Notes under the pieces: model-generated
Told to the model about the DNA's origin: nothing
What the model saw: only the letters and a program-made list of their open reading frames with translations
The model's database searches: none
Translations under genes and position numbers: made by a program
In this document: piece after piece, positions 14,955 through 22,973 of the stretch
Layout of the letters: the number at the start of each line of letters is the position of its first letter
Numbering within the stretch: position 1 is the first letter of the stretch
Assembly: GCA_023653055.1 (NCBI GenBank)
Contig: JAMNXR010000022.1
Span: 1-35,845, forward strand
Length of the DNA: 35,845 nucleotides
Reading direction: 5' to 3'
Source of the DNA: Burkholderiaceae bacterium
GTDB lineage: Bacteria > Pseudomonadota > Gammaproteobacteria > Burkholderiales > Burkholderiaceae_B

Positions 14955-15899
14955 TCAGCCTAAAAAGTGTTCAGCAACTTTCGCGTAAAGCGGAATCCCG
15001 ATAATTAAATTAAACGGAAATGTCAGCCCAAGCGACAAGCCAAAATACAGGCTTGGATTGGCTTCAGGCACGGCGTAGCGCAACACGGCTGGCACAGCAA
15101 TATAGGACGCACTAGCCGCGAGCACCATCAGCAGCGTGGCGTTGCCGGGTGATAAATTGAGCAAGAGCGCCAGACCGAGCGCAATCGAGGCATGTAGCAG
15201 AGGCCCGAGTACAGCATAGAGAATCAGTGCGGGTGAGATACTTTTAAATTGTGGCAAGTTGCGTGCGGTCATCAATCCCATGTCGAGCAAGAAAAATGCC
15301 AACATGCCTTTAAACAGATCGCCTGAGAAGGGTTGCATGGCGGCTTGCCCCGCGTCACCCGTTAACAGCCCAACAAACATGGCCCCAAGCAAAAGGAGTT
15401 GCGCGCCATCCGTAAAAGATTCATGCAAAATTTTCCCAATCGGGATCGATTTTTGCTGACGCAGGGAGTTTGCAAGGATGACGGCCAAAATAATCGCGGG
15501 TGACTCCATCAGCGCCATCGCTGCCGCCATGTGGCCGCCGAATGCGATCTCCTGATTTTCTAGAAACTGGATGGCGGTGACAAAGGTGACTGCGCTCACA
15601 GAGCCATAGGTGGCAGCAATGGCTGCTGCATCAAAACCTGAGAGAAAGCGCTTGAGTATCCAATAGCCAAGCACAGGAACAACAATTGCTAACAGGATCG
15701 CAGCACCCAAACTCGTTGCCACTTCGGCAGTGAGCCCAGATTGCGCGAGCGCAAAGCCGCCATTGAGGCCAAGCGCCATCAATAGGTAAAGAGATAAAAA
15801 GCGAGAAATAGCAGGAGGAATTTCTAAATTGGAGCGTACAAAACCAGCCAATACGCCGAAGATGAAAAACAGAATGGCAGGGTCGAGAAGATTTTGCAT
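14955..15899 (-). CDS. sbtA: SbtA-like sodium-dependent bicarbonate permease (DUF897)
   Basis: A 314-residue polytopic membrane protein with about ten hydrophobic segments. It opens DPAILFFIFGVLAGFVRSNLEIPPAISRFLSLYLLMALGLNGG, the SbtA/DUF897 signature, and has the paired segments YGSVSAVTFVTA and LAASASYIAVPAVLRYAVPEANPSLYFGLSLG. Cyanobacterial SbtA takes up bicarbonate with sodium. The ATG at 15899 is chosen because AAAGGA lies seven bases upstream; the frame could begin six codons earlier (15917). It is transcribed divergently from a CbbR-like LysR gene, which supports regulation by inorganic carbon. No SbtB (PII-like) gene adjoins it. Confidence 0.9.
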   Translation of the reverse strand: MQNLLDPAILFFIFGVLAGFVRSNLEIPPAISRFLSLYLLMALGLNGGFALAQSGLTAEVATSLGAAILLAIVVPVLGYWILKRFLSGFDAAAIAATYGSVSAVTFVTAIQFLENQEIAFGGHMAAAMALMESPAIILAVILANSLRQQKSIPIGKILHESFTDGAQLLLLGAMFVGLLTGDAGQAAMQPFSGDLFKGMLAFFLLDMGLMTARNLPQFKSISPALILYAVLGPLLHASIALGLALLLNLSPGNATLLMVLAASASYIAVPAVLRYAVPEANPSLYFGLSLGLTFPFNLIIGIPLYAKVAEHFLG

Positions 15900-15968
15900 G
15901 TGCGTCCTTTCATGCAATGGTAGAGCGACATACCATCTATTGTAAAATCGATTATTGTATATAAATGT

Positions 15969-15984
15969 ATAGATAAATATCTAT
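15969..15984. promoter_or_regulatory. candidate LysR operator overlapping the lysR start codon
   Basis: ATAGATA and TATCTAT form a perfect 7-bp inverted repeat with a two-base spacer, in the 83-base divergent region of sbtA and lysR. It overlaps the first bases of the lysR ATG. LysR regulators commonly bind such dyads and repress their own gene. The surrounding region is very AT-rich. Confidence 0.4.
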
Positions 15985-16879
15985 GAATATTACTTTTCGA
16001 CAACTCAAGCTTTTCCTTGCACTTGCAGAGACGGGCAGTGTGAGTGCGGCCGCCCGGGCGATGCATGTCACTCAACCCACAGCCTCGATGCAACTCAAAG
16101 AGGTCACGCAATCTATCGGTATTCCTCTGTTTGAGGTGATTTCTAAAAAGGTGCATCTCACCGACATGGGGCTTGAACTCGCACAAACGGCACGCGCAAT
16201 CGTTCAGACATGGGAGGCCTTTGAACAGGGCGTCGATAATGTGAAGGGGCTCGCACGTGGCAAGCTGAGGGTTGCAGTGGTCAGCACGGCAAAATACTTT
16301 ATCCCCCGTTTAATTGGATCGTTTTGTAAAAAATATCCAGAGATTGATGTGTCGCTTGAAATCCTCAACCGTGATGGTGTGGTGCAACGGATGCGCGATA
16401 ACTTAGATGATCTGTACATCATGTCTCAGCCCCCCATTGATCTGGATTTGAGTGATGAGATTTTTATGGCAAATCCGCTTGTCTTAATCGCTGCGTCGCG
16501 ATCAATATTGGTTAAACAAGGGGGCGTTGAGTTAAAAAGTTTAGGTGACCAGCGCTTCATCCTCAGAGAGCAGGGTTCTGGAACGAGAATGGGTGTTGAC
16601 CAGTACTTTAAAAAAAATAAATTCAGACCGAATATCAGGATGGAGCTCGGCAGTAACGAAGCGATCAAAGAGGCTGTGGCAGGGGGGCTGGGGATTGGAA
16701 TCGTTTCTCGTCATTCCTTACATGGTCAGCAAAAAGAGCACGGTGTCGCAGTGGTTGATCTATTGGGCTTTCCGATTCTCTCTAATTGGCATATCGTGCA
16801 TCCTGCCAGCAAGAAGTTGTCGCCCATTGCGACTGAATTCAAGCTTCACATGCGCAAGGAATTGAAGCGCCACCTATGA
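15983..16879 (+). CDS. CbbR/CmpR-like LysR family transcriptional regulator
   Basis: A 298-residue LysR regulator. Residues 1-60 form the winged helix-turn-helix (FRQLKLFLALAETGSVSAAARAMHVTQPTASMQLKEV). The effector domain begins with KLRVAVVSTAKYFIPRLIGSFCKKYPEIDVSLEILNRDGVVQRMRDNLDDLYIMSQPP, closely following the CbbR/CmpR pattern of carbon-fixation and bicarbonate-uptake regulators. It is divergent from the SbtA-like permease, its likely target, and its stop overlaps the start of the cyanophycinase gene (ATGA, 16876-16879), so it may also control that gene. The start has no obvious ribosome binding site; the dyad at 15969 overlaps it. Confidence 0.93.
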   Translation: MNITFRQLKLFLALAETGSVSAAARAMHVTQPTASMQLKEVTQSIGIPLFEVISKKVHLTDMGLELAQTARAIVQTWEAFEQGVDNVKGLARGKLRVAVVSTAKYFIPRLIGSFCKKYPEIDVSLEILNRDGVVQRMRDNLDDLYIMSQPPIDLDLSDEIFMANPLVLIAASRSILVKQGGVELKSLGDQRFILREQGSGTRMGVDQYFKKNKFRPNIRMELGSNEAIKEAVAGGLGIGIVSRHSLHGQQKEHGVAVVDLLGFPILSNWHIVHPASKKLSPIATEFKLHMRKELKRHL

Positions 16880-17805
16880 GAAATAAAGTGTCCTCTGGAA
16901 AGTATGTGCATACTTTGTTCATATGCATCGTGATCTGTATTGGGGTACTCATTACGCCTCAAGGGTACGCCGAAGTTAGCGTAGAGAAGCATAAGCGTGG
17001 ATCACTCATCATTGTCGGTGGGGGCGATACACCTTATACGATTCAAAAACGATTTGTAGAGTTGGCGGGTGGGGCCGGACGCGCGCGAGTCGCGATTTTT
17101 CCAATGGCTGCAACCGAGTATGACGAAGAGGCTGAAGAAGTCCTCGCTGAGTTGAAATGGTTAGGTGCAGATGCTGTACTGCTGAATATGGATCGAGAGC
17201 AAGCGCAATCCAGAGAAATGGAAAAGGTGTTGACGGGATTTACGGGCTATTGGTTTTTAGGGGGTGACCAAAATGTATTGGCCGCTTCGTTACTCGACAC
17301 GCGCGCCTTGAGAACAATTGAATTTCAATATGAAAAAGGCGCCGTGATCGGCGGAACCTCAGCAGGAGCGGCCGTGATGACTGCCACCATGCTGACGGGG
17401 GAACGTCGGACAGCCAGTGGCCGCATCAACGAGGATCCTAACGCGGTTGCGTTACGCAGTACTGTTGTCACGCCAGGGTTTGGTCTGTTACCTGGTGCGA
17501 TTATCGATCAACACTTTAGTCGACGGTCACGTGACAATCGGTTGGTGAGTGCGATTTTAGATAACCCTCAATTGCTAGGGGTCGGTATTGATGAGGAGAC
17601 CGCCTTGGTTGTTCGCCCAGATGGCAAGTGGGAAGTCTTAGGTAACGGTCATATCAAGATTTATGATGCTAGGCGTGCATATATTGTGAACGAGGATAAT
17701 GATTCGGTAGGTGCCTCGGGTATCAGGTTGCATGTATTGCCACGCGGCTCTCAGTTTGACCCAAAGTTAGGTCGGCTAGGATCGTGGCGTAACCAGTCTT
17801 TGTAA
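16876..17805 (+). CDS. exported cyanophycinase (peptidase S51)
   Basis: A 309-residue serine peptidase family S51 protein. A hydrophobic N-terminal segment (residues 11-32, ending YAE) indicates export. Cyanophycinase marks are SLIIVGGGDTPYTIQKRFVELAGG, the FLGGDQN loop, the nucleophile motif GGTSAGAAVM (Ser162), IIDQHFSRRSRDNR and GVGIDEETALVV. These enzymes cut cyanophycin into beta-Asp-Arg dipeptides. An exported form would use cyanophycin or related isopeptides from outside the cytoplasm. No cyanophycin synthetase is in the window. It is translationally coupled to the LysR gene upstream and lies 30 bases before the YdcF-like gene. Confidence 0.92.
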   Translation: MRNKVSSGKYVHTLFICIVICIGVLITPQGYAEVSVEKHKRGSLIIVGGGDTPYTIQKRFVELAGGAGRARVAIFPMAATEYDEEAEEVLAELKWLGADAVLLNMDREQAQSREMEKVLTGFTGYWFLGGDQNVLAASLLDTRALRTIEFQYEKGAVIGGTSAGAAVMTATMLTGERRTASGRINEDPNAVALRSTVVTPGFGLLPGAIIDQHFSRRSRDNRLVSAILDNPQLLGVGIDEETALVVRPDGKWEVLGNGHIKIYDARRAYIVNEDNDSVGASGIRLHVLPRGSQFDPKLGRLGSWRNQSL

Positions 17806-17835
17806 ATTCGCGTATGACTAATAACAATTGAAGAC

Positions 17836-18591
17836 ATGATTTATTTCCATAAAATCCTACCTTTAATTTTGTCGCCGCTCATCGTCACGATGTTATTGGT
17901 GGCATACGGAGTCATAAAAAATAATAAACGCTACAGCGTAGCGGGCTTAGTATTGCTCTATGCCTCAAGTACCTTTGTCATTGCGGATTTTTTGTTTGCA
18001 AAACTGGAAGGGCAGGATTTGAGAATTGAGGCCAAGGATGCACCTCGCGCGGATGCGATTGTCGTGCTCAGCGGGACGATGACGCACGTACAGGGTGCTG
18101 CAGGACCGGTTACTGAATGGAACGATGCCGATCGTTTTTTTGCGGGTCTTGAGCTGTATCAAGCAGGCAAGGCGCCACGTTTGATTTTTACTGGAGGCTT
18201 GTTGCCTTGGGAAAAAACCTCGCAAACTGAGGGTGCAGTGCTGAAAGCACATGCGCAGCGTTTTGGGATTCCGGAGGCAAGTATTGGCGTGTCGGGTGAG
18301 GCACAAAACACTTCACAAGAAGCGGTTGCAGTCAGAGCAATGTTGACGGATTCAAAGATATTGCTCGTCACTTCGGCCTTTCACATGGATCGCGCCAAGC
18401 AACAGTTTGAACGTCAGGGCTTTGAGGTGAGTGCATTTCCAGTGGATTTTAAAGTGCGCGGAAAAGCGTTCACACCCATGGATTTCTTACCCGATCCACG
18501 CGCGCTGGGTTTAACGGATATGGTGGTGCGCGAGTGGATCGGTCGGCTTTATTATCAGCTGAGGGCCTGGATACAAGACAGTAGGAGCTAG
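17836..18591 (+). CDS. YdcF/ElyC family (DUF218) membrane protein
   Basis: A 251-residue inner-membrane protein with two N-terminal transmembrane helices (about residues 8-26 and 34-53) followed by a periplasmic DUF218 domain. Domain marks are ADAIVVLSG, FFAGLELYQAGKAPRLIFTGG, LLVTSAFHMDRAKQQFERQGFEV and a C-terminal VREWIGRLYYQLRAW. E. coli relatives (ElyC, SanA, YdcF) are linked to envelope maintenance; the chemistry is unknown. It follows the cyanophycinase by 30 bases and may share its transcript. Its stop overlaps the stop of the convergent repeat-protein gene by four bases. Confidence 0.9.
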   Translation: MIYFHKILPLILSPLIVTMLLVAYGVIKNNKRYSVAGLVLLYASSTFVIADFLFAKLEGQDLRIEAKDAPRADAIVVLSGTMTHVQGAAGPVTEWNDADRFFAGLELYQAGKAPRLIFTGGLLPWEKTSQTEGAVLKAHAQRFGIPEASIGVSGEAQNTSQEAVAVRAMLTDSKILLVTSAFHMDRAKQQFERQGFEVSAFPVDFKVRGKAFTPMDFLPDPRALGLTDMVVREWIGRLYYQLRAWIQDSRS

Positions 18592-18848
18592 CGCTTGCTG
18601 GTCGAGGTGCCGGTGGTCCTGCCAGAGGCATCGCGATAGGTTGTCTTGCCTGAGGAGTTTGTGGATGCGCTCCCAGTGGTTCTACCCGACGAATCGCGGT
18701 ATGTTGTCTTGCCAGAAGAATTGGTCGTCGCACTCCCCGTGGTCCGTCCTGACGCATCACGATAGGTTGTTTTTGATTGGGCCGAAGCAATACCTACGGA
18801 CGAAATGGTCAAGGCTATCGCAGCACAAACAGTCAATGCAACTTTCAT
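18588..18848 (-). CDS. secreted small protein made of three 21-residue repeats
   Basis: An 86-residue protein. Residues 1-24 are a signal peptide (ending ASAQS). The whole mature part is three tandem copies of a 21-residue unit, KTTYRDxSGRTTGSAxTNSSG (residues 26-46, 47-67, 68-86), the last truncated and ending in SKR. The unit is rich in Thr, Ser and Gly with one Tyr and a YRDxSGR core, suggesting short beta-hairpins. There are no cysteines. I recognise no named family. The start is secure: AGGAG precedes the ATG. The gene stands alone with its own upstream region, convergent with ydcF. Confidence 0.8.
   Translation of the reverse strand: MKVALTVCAAIALTISSVGIASAQSKTTYRDASGRTTGSATTNSSGKTTYRDSSGRTTGSASTNSSGKTTYRDASGRTTGTSTSKR
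18591..18773 (-). repeat. 63-bp tandem repeat, about 2.9 copies
   Basis: Units at 18711-18773, 18648-18710 and 18591-18647 encode the 21-residue repeats of the small secreted protein. Units differ at few positions, so copy number may vary among strains by slippage. Confidence 0.8.
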
Positions 18849-18904
18849 TTTTCAATCTCCTAGATTTTCTCTGTATGGCAAAAAAGTTATATCTAAATGA
18901 TTAC

Positions 18905-18920
18905 CATAATGAACATTATG
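18905..18920. promoter_or_regulatory. inverted repeat between the repeat-protein gene and trxC
   Basis: CATAATG and CATTATG form a perfect 7-bp inverted repeat with a two-base spacer. It lies 57 bases upstream of the repeat-protein start and 146 before trxC. It may be an operator for either gene; no known consensus fits well. Confidence 0.35.
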
Positions 18921-19065
18921 CATCAATTTTATTGCGTAAGATCGCTAGAATGTGTGGGAAGGGTAAGAAACACCTCCAATTTAGAAATGCACGTATCATG
19001 GTGATCTGCATGACGTGATGAAGTTGTTAGAGGCTTTAGTTCACCTTACGCTTTTGGAGAAACGC

Positions 19066-19491
19066 ATGAGAATGAATTGCCCACACTGTCAGAAAATCAA
19101 TCAACTGTCTGTTGAGCGGTTGTCCAGTGCGCCAATTTGTGGCGCATGTAAACAAGATCTACTGTCGGCTCCAGTAGACGTAAATGAGCAGACTTTTAAT
19201 GAATTGTTAACAGGGTCGCCATTACCGATCGTGGCGGACTTTTGGGCAGTGTGGTGTGGCCCTTGTCAGATGTTTGCACCAACCTTTAAGGCAAGTGCTG
19301 CCAAACACGCCAATCGGGTATTGCATATCAAAATCAATACCGAAGAAAATCAGGCGTTATCGCAACGTCTCAATATTCGTTCGATTCCAACACTTGCAAC
19401 CTACAAGAGCGGTAAAGAAGTGAATCGTGTCAGCGGTGCCTTGCCCGCCGCTTCGCTTGAGCAGTTTATCCAGCAAGCACTAGCGACTTAA
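19066..19491 (+). CDS. trxC: thioredoxin 2 (TrxC)
   Basis: A 141-residue zinc-containing thioredoxin. The N-terminal zinc finger has two Cys pairs, CPHC and CGAC; the thioredoxin domain carries WCGPC in the context ADFWAVWCGPCQMF and the cis-proline segment IRSIPTLATYKSG. It reduces protein disulfides in the cytoplasm, notably under oxidative stress. The ATG at 19066 is chosen for the TGGAG upstream and the family start MxxxCPHC; the frame is open to 19015. Length is normal. The 3' end overlaps the convergent glycosyltransferase gene by 12 bases. Confidence 0.95.
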   Translation: MRMNCPHCQKINQLSVERLSSAPICGACKQDLLSAPVDVNEQTFNELLTGSPLPIVADFWAVWCGPCQMFAPTFKASAAKHANRVLHIKINTEENQALSQRLNIRSIPTLATYKSGKEVNRVSGALPAASLEQFIQQALAT

Positions 19492-20532
19492 ATTGGCGTA
19501 AAGCATTAGATATTTTTGCGCCATCTTGTGCACATCATGTTCTGACATGACATATTGTTTAGCATTGGCCGCCATTTCTTGGGCCGATGCTGGATGACTG
19601 AGTAACCATTCAATATGTTGTGCAATGGCTGCGGCGTCACCGACTGGCGCGAGCAGACCCCGCCCCTCAGCCAGAACTTCTTTGATGCCGCCTGTATTCG
19701 TTCCAATCACGGGAATACCTAGGGACATAGCATCTAGGAGGCTACTACCCAGTGCTTCAGAGATTGAGCACAGGACAAAGGCGCTTAGCGCAGGATAGAG
19801 TTGCTCGGGATTTTTTTGAAAGCCCAAAAGAAGATATTTTTTCTCAAGTCCAAGTTCGGCGATGCGGGCACGCGCAGCCATAGAGGAGGGGCCGTCGGCG
19901 CCCCAATGAACAAATACAACATCTGGATGCGTTTGACAGACGCGAGCAGCGGCTTGGATGAGGGTGAACGGATCTTTTTCAGGCTTGAGTACTGCACTGG
20001 TGCCGACGAGTCGTTTACCCGTGAGTGCGTGTGTGGAGAGTAGGCTGTTGATTCTGTCGGTATCGGGGAAGATGGTGAGTGTGGCGCTCGGAATGATGAG
20101 GGTCGTGATGCCCAATCTGCGTGGCTCAGAGGCAGCAGCCTGACTGATTGCTACGAGTTGATCCACGGACTGCCATTTGAGCCGGGTCAAAAACTTGCCA
20201 GTCTTGACTGGAAAGTCGGTTCGTCTTGAGAAGACAATGGGTCGTCGGTGGAGCGGTTTGCTTAAGACGGCTCCGGTCACGCTACCCGCTGTCTGCGCAT
20301 GCAAAATATCAAAGCGTGCGCCATTAAACGCGAGCCAACTGGCTAGGGAAAGAGCACTGCGGGCATGATGCACGGTAAAGCCGGCTTCGCGGGCCTTGAG
20401 AGAGAGCTCAGCACCTGCCCGACAAATGAATTCGACGTGGTGGCCGAGATCGCGTTGCGCGCAAGCGGTTAAAAGCGTTTGTCGCTCGCCGCCACGCCAG
20501 CCTTTTTCAAGGTTGATTTGAAGAATTTCCAT
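19480..20532 (-). CDS. family 4 glycosyltransferase (GT-B fold)
   Basis: A 350-residue soluble GT-B glycosyltransferase. The N-terminal domain begins EILQINLEKGWRGGERQTLLTA, with the GGxE/R acceptor loop. The C-terminal nucleotide-sugar domain has GTSAVLKPEKDPFTLIQAA, LLLGFQKNPEQLYPALSAFVLCS and SEALGSSLLDAMSLGIPVIGTNTGGIKEVL. In the usual EX7E motif the second Glu is replaced by Asp (E-ALGSSLL-D). It probably adds a sugar to a lipid-linked or lipopolysaccharide acceptor. It is isolated from other glycan genes. The ATG at 20532 is the first in frame and matches the family start. Confidence 0.92.
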   Translation of the reverse strand: MEILQINLEKGWRGGERQTLLTACAQRDLGHHVEFICRAGAELSLKAREAGFTVHHARSALSLASWLAFNGARFDILHAQTAGSVTGAVLSKPLHRRPIVFSRRTDFPVKTGKFLTRLKWQSVDQLVAISQAAASEPRRLGITTLIIPSATLTIFPDTDRINSLLSTHALTGKRLVGTSAVLKPEKDPFTLIQAAARVCQTHPDVVFVHWGADGPSSMAARARIAELGLEKKYLLLGFQKNPEQLYPALSAFVLCSISEALGSSLLDAMSLGIPVIGTNTGGIKEVLAEGRGLLAPVGDAAAIAQHIEWLLSHPASAQEMAANAKQYVMSEHDVHKMAQKYLMLYANLSR

Positions 20533-20659
20533 ACTGAAAGGATAACAGAGGTCAGAGAAGCTGCGCCGGGGAATAGGGTTGAGCGAGCGCTGACCTTACT
20601 CGGCGATCATATTAAAATTGAATGTGTATAAACATATGTACTTTTAAGGCGGATGACAC

Positions 20660-21883
20660 GTGTCACGTGAGCTTGATCAGGAATTTTTGCTTGATGCCCG
20701 GGCGTTAGAGCATGCTGTTGCATTAATGGGGCAGACCTTCGTCGCAGGCGATGCGGTGTCACTGGGTGCAACACTACCCGAGACCGGAATGGGGTCGCTG
20801 GCGACCTTGGATCAGCTTGCCCCTGTCGTGCTCGGCCAAGCTGCGCGCCTAGGCTCGCCAGTTGCGTTTGCACACAAGGATCCGCCCACACCTTGGGTCA
20901 CATGGGCCACCACGCTGTGGAACGCCTCGCTCAATCAAAACTTGTTGCATCCTGCCACGGCTCCCGTTGCGCGCGCACTTGAAGAAAAAGTGATTGCGTG
21001 GCTGAGTCCGTATTTCGGTATGACAGGCGGTCATATGACGCCTGGTTCGTCTGCGGCGAATCTCACGGCGCTTTGGGCTGCACGCGAATGTGCGGGTGTC
21101 ACGGAGGTGGTGGCTTCAGACTCGGCACACTTATCCATTAAAAAGTCTGCGCACATCCTGGGTTTGCGTTTTACGATGATTCCTACCGATGCGCGTGGTG
21201 TGTTGAGTGTGGAGGCATTGCCCAAGGACATGACGCGTACGGCTTTAGTCTTGACTTCTGGGACCACGAGTGTTGGCGCACTGGATCCCCTGTCACTAAT
21301 TGGCTTAGCGGCATGGACGCATGTGGATGCCGCGTGGGGCGGACCGCTGCGCATGACCCGTTACGCGGATCGATTGGCCGGCATTGAGCGGGCAGATTCG
21401 GTTGCGGTGTCTTCGCACAAATGGTTGTTCCAACCTAAAGAGTCCGCGCTCGTATTTTTTCGCGATGCGGTCAATTCGACTGAAGCCATCAGTTTTGGTG
21501 GCGCGTATTTGACAGAACCAAACGTGGGTCTGTTGGGCTCGCATGGTGCAACCGCGATTCCGTTACTCGCAATGCTGATGAGTTGGGGCCGCGCGGGCGT
21601 AGCGCTTCGTATTGAGCGATGTATGGACTTGGCAGAGCAGCTGGCTGAATATATTTCCAACGAGGCGCGACTGGAGCTGTTTGCTTTACCCACGACAGGA
21701 ATCGTGGTGTGGCGTGCACGCAGTCAGCCGGTCTTTGAGCGCCTAATAAAAGGTTTGCCAGGCGGCATGACGTCGACCGTGACAATTGGGCAAGACAAAT
21801 GGTTACGCAACACTGCAGCCAATCCCAATGCGGATATGTCGCTCATGATTGAAACGATTCGAAAGGTATTGGACGAGGCATGA
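20660..21883 (+). CDS. PLP-dependent decarboxylase family protein (group II type)
   Basis: A 407-residue fold-type I PLP enzyme related to group II amino-acid decarboxylases. Marks are WNASLNQNLLHPATAPVARALEEKVIAWL, TPGSSAANLTALWAAR, the PLP-binding VDAAWGG (Asp223) and SSHKWLFQPK with the Schiff-base Lys254. The usual C-terminal part is short: 407 residues against about 450-500 in classical enzymes. Decarboxylation is likely but other PLP chemistry is possible, and the substrate is unknown. The GTG at 20660 follows AAGGCGG. The gene overlaps the downstream hydrolase start by four bases, so the two products probably act together. Confidence 0.88.
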   Translation: MSRELDQEFLLDARALEHAVALMGQTFVAGDAVSLGATLPETGMGSLATLDQLAPVVLGQAARLGSPVAFAHKDPPTPWVTWATTLWNASLNQNLLHPATAPVARALEEKVIAWLSPYFGMTGGHMTPGSSAANLTALWAARECAGVTEVVASDSAHLSIKKSAHILGLRFTMIPTDARGVLSVEALPKDMTRTALVLTSGTTSVGALDPLSLIGLAAWTHVDAAWGGPLRMTRYADRLAGIERADSVAVSSHKWLFQPKESALVFFRDAVNSTEAISFGGAYLTEPNVGLLGSHGATAIPLLAMLMSWGRAGVALRIERCMDLAEQLAEYISNEARLELFALPTTGIVVWRARSQPVFERLIKGLPGGMTSTVTIGQDKWLRNTAANPNADMSLMIETIRKVLDEA

Positions 21884-22569
21884 ACGTGAACACAACGACT
21901 AAACCCACCATTATGCTGGCCCCCGGCTTTATGACCGACTACGACATGTGGAGTGATTTTGTTCCTTTTTTAAAGGATTACAACGTCATCTATGCGGACT
22001 TTCGAGAAGGGACCACTTTGCAGGAATTGGCCGCGAGTAATCTTAAGCGTTGTCCTGAGCGTTTCATTTTGATTGGTTTCTCATTGGGGGGCTACATCGC
22101 GCGTCATATGGTGTACCAGGCACCTGAGCGGGTGGAGGCCTTGATATTGATTGGGACCTCGACGCGACCAACAGCGCCGCCCGTGTCGGATGGGCCAGCC
22201 GCCAAAATGTTTCGGGGCATGAGTCGCAGTGCACTCAAACGCGCCGTTCATGTAGATCGAGAAAATGACGAGGCCCTGATCGCACGACTCAAAGATATGG
22301 GTGAGCGCCTGGGTGCTGAGATATTTGCCAGATTGTCTGCGCTGCAGAGAAAGTCAGATCTTGAGAATATGCACACGATTCAGTGTCCCGTACTCGTGGT
22401 GACTGCGGATCAGGATCGGTTGCGGTCTATGCAAGAGGCCGAGGAAATGGCGCAGGCCGCGCGCGCACCGCTTGTGGTCCTCGAGCACTGTGGCCATATG
22501 ATGCCGATGGAAGAGCCAGAACAATTGGCTGGGGTGGTGTTGCCTTGGTTGTCTAAGGAAATTGGGTAA
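21880..22569 (+). CDS. alpha/beta-fold hydrolase coupled to the PLP enzyme
   Basis: A 229-residue soluble alpha/beta hydrolase. IMLAPGFMTDYDMW is the oxyanion segment, IGFSLGGYIARH the nucleophile elbow (Ser68), VTADQDRLRS the acid and EHCGHMMPMEEPEQLAG the histidine. The form is short, without a large cap domain. It overlaps the PLP decarboxylase by four bases (ATGA). A sensible idea is that it hydrolyses an ester or amide before or after the PLP step, but this is inference from position only. Confidence 0.9.
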   Translation: MNVNTTTKPTIMLAPGFMTDYDMWSDFVPFLKDYNVIYADFREGTTLQELAASNLKRCPERFILIGFSLGGYIARHMVYQAPERVEALILIGTSTRPTAPPVSDGPAAKMFRGMSRSALKRAVHVDRENDEALIARLKDMGERLGAEIFARLSALQRKSDLENMHTIQCPVLVVTADQDRLRSMQEAEEMAQAARAPLVVLEHCGHMMPMEEPEQLAGVVLPWLSKEIG

Positions 22570-22689
22570 TCGGGGTAGATTTGATTAAGTGTCAGTATTT
22601 GTGAGTAAATTGATCAGTCTAAGGTAATGCTGGTGCTAAAGTTGAACTGAAACCGCGCTTTTTATGATTACTTCACTAGGACTTATCTC

Positions 22690-22965
22690 ATGATTAACCG
22701 TCAAATGATTTCAAGTATTGTTGCTGTCGCTGCTTTTGCGTTTATTTCGGTAACCAACGCACAAACTCCCACTGCCAACCAACTAAATGAGATTAAAGAA
22801 GCACAGGAACGATTTACTGCTGCAGACAAGAATGGTGATGGCAAGCTCACACTAGAGGAAGCCAAAGCAGGTATGCCGCGTATTGCCGCCAATTTTAAGA
22901 GAATCGACGTAAATAACGATGGTTTTGTGACAATGGAAGAAATCAAGGCCATTATTCTTAGGTAA
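22690..22965 (+). CDS. periplasmic EF-hand calcium-binding protein
   Basis: A 91-residue protein with a signal peptide (to about residue 24, TNAQ). The mature part has two canonical EF-hand loops: DKNGDGKLTLEE (Asp46, Asn48, Asp50, Lys52, Glu57) and DVNNDGFVTMEE (Asp73, Asn75, Asp77, Phe79, Glu84). All side-chain calcium ligands are in place. The pair probably forms one compact domain that buffers or senses Ca2+ in the periplasm. AGGA lies about nine bases before the ATG. It is monocistronic, followed by a dyad at 22974-23003. Confidence 0.92.
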   Translation: MINRQMISSIVAVAAFAFISVTNAQTPTANQLNEIKEAQERFTAADKNGDGKLTLEEAKAGMPRIAANFKRIDVNNDGFVTMEEIKAIILR

Positions 22966-22973
22966 TGGGTATT

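Noticed and set aside
18641-19018. plus-strand reading frame of 125 codons
   Set aside because: It runs antisense through the repeat protein and into its promoter region, has no ribosome binding site and no recognisable domain. The minus-strand gene has a signal peptide and ordered repeats.
22570-22689. sigma70 promoter before the EF-hand gene (TTGAAC and TATGAT)
   Set aside because: The spacing is only about 15 bases and no other support is present.
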